This document shows positions 5,645-9,715 of a stretch of DNA of 9,715 bases, in pieces (position 1 is the stretch's first letter; each line of letters begins with the position of its first letter). The notes beneath the pieces are model-generated. The model ran no database searches and had not been told where the DNA came from. It saw only the letters and a program-made list of their open reading frames with translations. The DNA comes from an uncultured Prevotella sp. (lineage in GTDB: Bacteria; Bacteroidota; Bacteroidia; Bacteroidales; Bacteroidaceae): assembly GCA_937922435.1 (NCBI GenBank), contig CAKZVT010000016.1:1-9715 (forward strand), in the 5' to 3' direction. The translations under genes and the position numbers were made by a program.

Positions 5645-5678
5645 AAATAAAATCCCCCGAAACGGCCTTCGGAGGATT
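5645..5678 (-). terminator. Terminator between lysozyme and primase genes
   Basis: On the minus strand, an 11-12 bp stem (AATCCTCCGAA with TTTCGGGGGATT, one G-U pair) closes a loop around GCCG and is followed by TTATTT. It lies 24 bases after the lysozyme stop and before the primase ATG. It should end or reduce transcription of the tra operon before the primase; I see no TAnnTTTG box in the 27 bases between it and the primase start. Confidence 0.7.
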
Positions 5679-5701
5679 TGGAATTGTGGGTAGGAGCCTG
5701 C

Positions 5702-6196
5702 CTACGGCACGAACAGCAGGGCGAACTCAACTTTGCGCCTTGTCTCAAGTCCTTTGAGGACCTTGCCGCGATACATCCTGAACGACACATATTCACGGTA
5801 GATGTCCCTGTCACCGGCCTCCAGCTTGCGTACCAAGCAGCTTTTCTTCTGGCGTCCGCCGCCGAGCAACCGGTACACCCCGACATTGTAAGAGAGGGCG
5901 GCGAGCAATACCGAGTCCTTGCCGAAGCGGCGGAACACGGCACAACGCTCCATGAGGTCTTTCCTCAACAACGCCTCGGCCTGCCGTTTCGTCATGCGGT
6001 GGCTGTACCTCTCGCCAGGCAGGAGCCTGTGGCCGTAGCCGACGTAAGGATGGTGGCGCGGCCCGTGCCAGCCCTCGAAATGCCTTACAACGGCCACAGC
6101 CCTCTCGAACAACGGCAGCCTTGCAATAGACGGCGGCAGTTCCGCCTTAGACGTAAGACTGACGAGCACCAACAACAAAACAAACAAAATCTTCAT
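5702..6196 (-). CDS. Secreted lysozyme of the transfer operon (GH24 type)
   Basis: Peptidoglycan hydrolase thought to open the cell wall locally for the mating apparatus. From the ATG at 6196 (164 residues): a signal peptide MKILFVLLLVLVSLTSKA with likely cleavage before Glu-Leu-Pro; the catalytic-glutamate motif HFEGWHG (Glu41); PYVGYGHRL (50-58), corresponding to the glycine-rich TIGIGH-type stretch of T4 lysozyme relatives; ALSYNVG (100-106); and the C-terminal GLETRRKVEFALL. The frame extends upstream to ATG 6241 and TTG 6247, overlapping traQ, but only the 6196 start places the hydrophobic stretch at the N-terminus. It lies 34 bases after traQ and is followed by a terminator. Small lysozyme genes are a regular part of Bacteroidales tra operons. 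Confidence 0.88.
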   Translation of the reverse strand: MKILFVLLLVLVSLTSKAELPPSIARLPLFERAVAVVRHFEGWHGPRHHPYVGYGHRLLPGERYSHRMTKRQAEALLRKDLMERCAVFRRFGKDSVLLAALSYNVGVYRLLGGGRQKKSCLVRKLEAGDRDIYREYVSFRMYRGKVLKGLETRRKVEFALLFVP

Positions 6197-6230
6197 GCAA
6201 ATCGCACGTTTTAATTTTTGACATAGCTCA

Positions 6231-6722
6231 TCATGGCGCATCTTCAACTACCGTAATTACAGGGCGTAATATCAGCCCTCCGCCTTCTTCATCATCCCCG
6301 TCGTCTGCGTTGAAGTCGAACGTCAGCTTCTCCACCCCGCCCCAGTTGTTCTCGACGTACAAGTCGATTGACTGCGCGTCGCCGACGCTCAAAGAGGTAT
6401 AATACAGGCGGAACTCCTTTTTGCCCAGCAGGTAGCGGTCGTTGGGCTTCATCACCGTGCCGTCCTCCATCTCCAGCCTGCCCTTGCCGTCCGTCTGGAA
6501 GTAGCGCAGGGTGTACACCGTGCCGTCGAAGCCGCCGTCCTCCACGATGGAGAGGCGCAACTCGACGGTTTCGCCGTAGGCCACTTCGTCCTGCGCGGGC
6601 ATGGCCTCCACCGTGAACGGGTACTCTTGCGTGACGTCAAGGCCATCATCGCATGACATTGTGGATAACAATGCTGTAATTACACAGCAACAGATAAATA
6701 AAAACTTCGCTTTTCTTTTCAT
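6231..6722 (-). CDS. traQ: Conjugative transposon protein TraQ (DUF3872 type), lipoprotein
   Basis: Periplasmic-facing lipoprotein of the Bacteroides conjugative transposon family; exact role unknown. The 163 residues start with a basic, hydrophobic leader ending in a lipobox-like STMSC (Cys24), then the family's pattern: QEYPFTVEAMPAQDEV, GTVYTLRYFQTDGKGRLEMEDG, the conserved PNDRYLLGKKEFRLYYTSLS and a closing VENNWGGVEKLTFDFN strand. Beyond that, an acidic stretch (NADDGDDEEGGG) and a hydrophobic tail extend the chain past where family members usually stop, as I recall them. ATG at 6722 lies 18 bases after the traO stop, in one operon with it. Confidence 0.9.
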   Translation of the reverse strand: MKRKAKFLFICCCVITALLSTMSCDDGLDVTQEYPFTVEAMPAQDEVAYGETVELRLSIVEDGGFDGTVYTLRYFQTDGKGRLEMEDGTVMKPNDRYLLGKKEFRLYYTSLSVGDAQSIDLYVENNWGGVEKLTFDFNADDGDDEEGGGLILRPVITVVEDAP

Positions 6723-6740
6723 GTAAATACTCGTTTGCGG

Positions 6741-7322
6741 TTAGAAAACATACTTCAATGAAACGCCGTAAAGGCAATGGAACACTCCCGAAGCTCCGCC
6801 CCACAGGGCGCGCCCGCACAGCCTTGCCGCAGCGGCAATGTTATCCGTAACGAACACCTCTGCCTCCAACGTGGCGGCGCATCCGTATATGAAGGCGCTG
6901 CACTTGGAGAGCGACGCCCCGTCGTCAAGCGTCCTCCTGCCGCCGTTCACCTCCTCGTAACCAATCACGCCCGACAGCCCTGCGTTAAGGAAGAACACCT
7001 TGCCGGGCGACGACAGCAGGTTGAGAAAATATCCGGCATCGGCGGTATATTGTTCAAGCGGCACACCGACGGTGCGGTAACGGCAATTCCTCCTCATGTA
7101 TTCCACGCCGTAAACCCATTTATTGCCTCCTTTCACGTAATTGAAAAAGGCCAGCGAGAATGCGTAACCTGTGCCGTCACCGGCTTTGGTCGAATAAAAG
7201 CCGTCAACCATGTCGGCCGAGAACTGCACACCCTTCATGCCCGGCAGACAGCGTTGCGCCACCGTCCTGCCAGCCGTTACGGCAAGCAGTAACGTCAATA
7301 ACAATAACCTAAATTTTGTCAT
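6741..7322 (-). CDS. traO: Conjugative transposon protein TraO, outer-membrane-like
   Basis: Exported protein of 193 residues in the TraO family of Bacteroidales conjugative transposons. It begins with a clear signal peptide (MTKFRLLLLTLLLAVTAGRTVA, then Gln). The rest shows alternating hydrophobic and polar residues with many glycines and aromatics and ends in Phe (SLKYVF), typical of outer-membrane beta barrels. GMKGVQFSADMVDG and GGNKWVYGVEY fit the family. The ATG overlaps the traN stop (ATGA), so translation is coupled. It probably forms part of the outer-membrane side of the mating channel; that role is inferred from the operon. Confidence 0.9.
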   Translation of the reverse strand: MTKFRLLLLTLLLAVTAGRTVAQRCLPGMKGVQFSADMVDGFYSTKAGDGTGYAFSLAFFNYVKGGNKWVYGVEYMRRNCRYRTVGVPLEQYTADAGYFLNLLSSPGKVFFLNAGLSGVIGYEEVNGGRRTLDDGASLSKCSAFIYGCAATLEAEVFVTDNIAAAARLCGRALWGGASGVFHCLYGVSLKYVF

Positions 7323-8245
7323 AACACGCGCACCTCGTCAATGGTTTCGGCATTGGCCACGTCCTCTCCCTGCACCTCGAACCGCTGGTGACGTCCTCCC
7401 TGCTTCTCGTTCATCTCCACAACGAGCATCTTACCGTCCGGAATGGTGAACTTGGGCAGGGCGAACACCGTGCATTCGGCCTGCCCGCCGTCAACGCGCG
7501 TGGCGTAGTTGTACGCCCTGAGCGGATAAATCACCTGTTCCTGCATGGCAGTGCGCTTGACGACCTTCTTGTCGACAATCTTGAACGTGACGAAGTCCAC
7601 GTCGAAAGGTATGTTGCCCTTGTTCCTCGTCTCGATGTGGAAATAAAGCAGGTCGCCGTGGACGTAAAGCCCTTTCAGCAGGAACTGCACCCCGAAACGG
7701 CGGCTCCCGATGTGGCGCACGCGCCTCTTGTCCTCCTTGTGGATTGACTTCATAATCATCCTCACCAAGCGCGGCGACTCGCCGTCAAGCTCCTTAAGGT
7801 AGATTTCCATCGCATTGTTGGGGCGGTTCACCGCCTCGCCGTCGTGTATGAAGTCGCACATCTCAACGTTGAGCAACAGCGGTTCGTCGGCGTATTTCAC
7901 GTTGAAACTGTAAAAGTCGCCGCTCTCCGTTATTACGCTCATGTTCGTCTCACCGCGGAAATTCTTTTTCACGGCCTTCACGCGGATTACGTTCTCCGCC
8001 CCGTCGGCCTTCCCTGCAATCAGGTTTTCAGAGCCGAGGTCTACGTATCTTACGGGCGACGGAAAAATCACGTGTACGGTCTTGTCATACGTTATTTCAA
8101 GTCCGTGCGGCGGAATCATGCGGCTGAAACCGATTTTCCGCGTCAGTCCCTCGAACCTGTCGCCGCTGCTTGGCTGCGCCATGGCCGCGACTGCACCTAT
8201 AAGCAGGGTGCAAAATAAAAACATCTTCTTTTCCATAAACTTCAT
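7319..8245 (-). CDS. traN: Conjugative transposon protein TraN
   Basis: Periplasmic or outer-membrane-associated core component of the Bacteroides conjugation machine, VirB9-like in position and general build. Features: an N-terminal signal sequence MEKKMFLFCTLLIGAVAAMAQ, then a beta-rich body with ITYDKTVHVIFPSPVRYVDLG, VIRVKAVKKNF, TNMSVITESGDFYSFNVKY, and a second half with VRHIGSRRFGVQFLLKGLYV and LLYFHIETRNKGNIPFDVDF. The start is uncertain: ATG 8245 (MKFMEKK, used here) or 8236 gives a normal signal peptide; ATG 8305 adds a basic, low-complexity lead of 20 residues. The stop overlaps traO. It is separated from traM by about 200-280 bases, wider than other gaps in this operon. Confidence 0.9.
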   Translation of the reverse strand: MKFMEKKMFLFCTLLIGAVAAMAQPSSGDRFEGLTRKIGFSRMIPPHGLEITYDKTVHVIFPSPVRYVDLGSENLIAGKADGAENVIRVKAVKKNFRGETNMSVITESGDFYSFNVKYADEPLLLNVEMCDFIHDGEAVNRPNNAMEIYLKELDGESPRLVRMIMKSIHKEDKRRVRHIGSRRFGVQFLLKGLYVHGDLLYFHIETRNKGNIPFDVDFVTFKIVDKKVVKRTAMQEQVIYPLRAYNYATRVDGGQAECTVFALPKFTIPDGKMLVVEMNEKQGGRHQRFEVQGEDVANAETIDEVRVL

Positions 8246-8343
8246 TTTCTTGCTCGTTTTTTGCATTGTTCCATTCGTTTTCTTTTCTGTCATTTGCTTA
8301 TTCATCTTCACATTAATTGACTGTCATAAGTCCGTATCAAATA

Positions 8344-8408
8344 TCCAAGTTTACAAAAGACGCCCTTTCACGTTCCAAAACACGGCTTTTTACATTCCAA
8401 AAGACGGC
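8344..8408. repeat. Three 22-bp-period tandem repeats between traM and traN
   Basis: On the plus strand three units at a 22-base period share TTCCAAAA-ACGGC-like cores: 8344-8364 (TTTACAAAAGACGCC), 8366-8386 (GTTCCAAAACACGGC) and 8388-8408 (ATTCCAAAAGACGGC). On the minus strand they read GCCGTCTTTTGGAA and variants. The second and third differ at few positions; the first is more diverged. The array fills a stretch with no gene in which traN's own promoter might be expected. I could not find a good TAnnTTTG promoter there. Confidence 0.65.
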
Positions 8409-8521
8409 AAATCGGAAGCTGAAAGGCCATATTTTGCGAGTTGTTCCGTAGCACCTTGATTTACAAGTGTTTATATTCGTGCTAAAATTTAAGGTTCTTA
8501 CGCTTTTAGCTCCGCCGTCGT

Positions 8522-9715
8522 TCACTTCTCCGGCGAATGCAACAGCAGCCGGTACCCGGCCTTTACGGTTATCTTTACGGTGCGCGCCTTTTTCGTGAAA
8601 TACTGCGACACGCCGCGTATCAGTCCGCGTCCCACGTCGGAAACTATCTGCGCCCCGGCGTCGGTGGATATGCTTATGCCGCTTTCCACGGCACCGCCCA
8701 TGCCTGCGGCAATCTCTTTTACAGCGTCGTTTTCAAGCGAGTTGGGCACGAGTATACCTTTCTGCCCGTCGGTGGAGTACACCTCAAGCTCCACTGGCAG
8801 CACGCTGCCGTTGTGGCTTACGGCCTCGATTTCCACCTCCATGCGCTCTCCCTGAAGACGCGTCAAGCCTGTTATCACCGTCCCTTCCGGCACGAGGCGG
8901 CCGCCTACGCGCATCGGTTCGAGCAGCCTTAAGCGCAACGCCTGTCCGTCGGTAACAGTCTGCGTGCCGTGTACGCACGCAGCAATGGTGTTCTTTTCCA
9001 CGGTCTTCTGCGTTCCGACTGCGGTGTTGAAGCGGTCTTCAACAATGCTGTCCGCACCTTCCTTTTGTCCGAGCCGCGACACCACACATGGCCGTTCAGC
9101 CGCCACTGGCTCGGCTTTCGGCTTTTCAGAAGCATTGCTTGTTTCCGTCGTTTTTGCCATAGCGTTGCCGCCAAAGCGGGCCGCCAGCTCGTATGACTTC
9201 TCCATAAGGGCGACCTTCTCGTCAAAGGAACTTTCCTTTTCAGGCTCGCTGTCCAGCCGCCGTTCTATCTCCGCTATCCTGCGTGATACCTCATCGTCCT
9301 GCGACACTGCCGCAGGCGAGTAAAAACCGGCCAGCGTCCTGTTCATGTCCTGATACGCCGCAACGGATGACTGTGGAGTGCCTTCCTCGTTTTCATTTTC
9401 CGCAGCAGGTTTGCCCGTCATCGGAACGTCCGGCAAAGCCACCTTTCCTGTTGTATCAGTGTCGAGCATTTCCGCTATCTCTATCAGCGAGCCTTTGCGC
9501 CGTTCGGCCTTCTCCGCCATTTCTCCGTCGCGGTAAGCGTCCACCTTGCTGCCCGGAAGTCCCTTGCTTTCAGGCGAGGGCATTTCGGTGTTGAAGCCTC
9601 CGCTTCCGCCTACGGTTTCCGTTCCGTCTTCTGACGGACAGAAAATCAGCCACAGGCTTCCGGCGAACAACAGCACCATTAGCGGATATACCAGCAATTT
9701 GGAAAGTCCGCGCCT
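8522..9715 (-). CDS. traM: Conjugative transposon protein TraM, N-terminus cut by the window
   Basis: Inner-membrane-anchored core protein of the Bacteroides conjugation machine, in the position of VirB10-like proteins. The frame is open to the window edge (codons encoding RRGLSK precede the first hydrophobic segment), so the start lies beyond 9715; a short cytoplasmic lead is expected. Seen: a transmembrane segment LLVYPLMVLLFAGSLWLIF; a long polar, Pro/Ser/Glu-rich periplasmic linker with a charged helical stretch (ISR-type RRIAEIERRLDSEPEKES); and the conserved C-terminal domain from TIAACVHGTQTV through LRLLEPMRVGG, VPEGTVITG, VEIEAVSHNGSVLPVEL and GRGLIRGVSQYFTKKARTVK, ending LLLHSPEK. 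Normal family size. It is the first visible gene of the transfer operon. Confidence 0.93.
   Translation of the reverse strand, partial: RRGLSKLLVYPLMVLLFAGSLWLIFCPSEDGTETVGGSGGFNTEMPSPESKGLPGSKVDAYRDGEMAEKAERRKGSLIEIAEMLDTDTTGKVALPDVPMTGKPAAENENEEGTPQSSVAAYQDMNRTLAGFYSPAAVSQDDEVSRRIAEIERRLDSEPEKESSFDEKVALMEKSYELAARFGGNAMAKTTETSNASEKPKAEPVAAERPCVVSRLGQKEGADSIVEDRFNTAVGTQKTVEKNTIAACVHGTQTVTDGQALRLRLLEPMRVGGRLVPEGTVITGLTRLQGERMEVEIEAVSHNGSVLPVELEVYSTDGQKGILVPNSLENDAVKEIAAGMGGAVESGISISTDAGAQIVSDVGRGLIRGVSQYFTKKARTVKITVKAGYRLLLHSPEK

Noticed and set aside
5678..6214. A plus-strand frame opposite the lysozyme gene
   Set aside because: Antisense shadow; the minus-strand lysozyme has a signal peptide and catalytic motifs.
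8344..8408. CRISPR array
   Set aside because: The 22-bp units abut one another with no spacers, and no cas gene is present.
8337..8525. A 62-codon minus-strand frame between traM and traN
   Set aside because: Much of it is a translation of the 22-bp tandem repeats, it overlaps the traM end, and its residue mix shows no domain or signal; a chance frame is more likely.

Overview
The window reads as accessory DNA from a Bacteroidales bacterium. Two observations support this: a run of Bacteroides-type conjugative-transposon transfer genes (traM, traN, traO, traQ, lysozyme, primase), and promoter -7 elements matching the Bacteroidetes consensus TAnnTTTG. Weaker hints (GC-rich lrg/kinase genes, short tandem repeats between tra genes) would fit Prevotellaceae or a relative, but I cannot fix the genus.

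Layout. (1) 1-1046, plus strand: the 3' part of a Y-family DNA polymerase gene (umuC type), ending in a clear intrinsic terminator. (2) 1158-2535, plus strand: a promoter with an unusual nest of repeats, then a Fic-domain AMP-transferase-like gene with an N-terminal inhibitory motif, a C-terminal winged helix and an extra C-terminal tail. (3) 2536-2885: no intact gene. It holds a second promoter, a 14-codon ORF with a good ribosome binding site, a coupled ORF that runs into a repeat in its eighth codon, and a short minus-strand gene-end remnant. (4) 2886-4523, minus strand: a tightly coupled three-gene operon, cytidylate-kinase-like protein then lrgA then lrgB, visibly more GC-rich than its surroundings. 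(5) 4744-9715, minus strand: the distal part of a conjugative transfer operon, transcribed traM, traN, traO, traQ, lysozyme, then a primase gene carrying a one-base frameshift.

The most unexpected structure is a pair of imperfect 31-bp inverted repeats (24 of 31 identical, all seven differences transitions) at 2708-2738 and 4647-4677. They bracket the kinase-lrgA-lrgB operon and lie exactly between the transfer operon and the fic side. The operon may therefore be a discrete cassette (mobile or invertible), or the repeats may be the ends of two related mobile elements on either side of a short piece of chromosome. The left repeat interrupts a translationally coupled ORF, which fits an insertion boundary.

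Together: the tra genes build the cell-envelope part of the mating apparatus (TraM and TraN core, TraO outer membrane, TraQ lipoprotein, lysozyme for wall opening) and the primase would act on transferred DNA. UmuC and Fic look like cargo for DNA damage tolerance and protein AMPylation or toxin-like regulation. LrgA/LrgB and the kinase look like a chromosomal-type or passenger module for envelope or overflow-metabolite homeostasis. No tRNA, rRNA, CRISPR array, recombinase or complete insertion sequence was seen.
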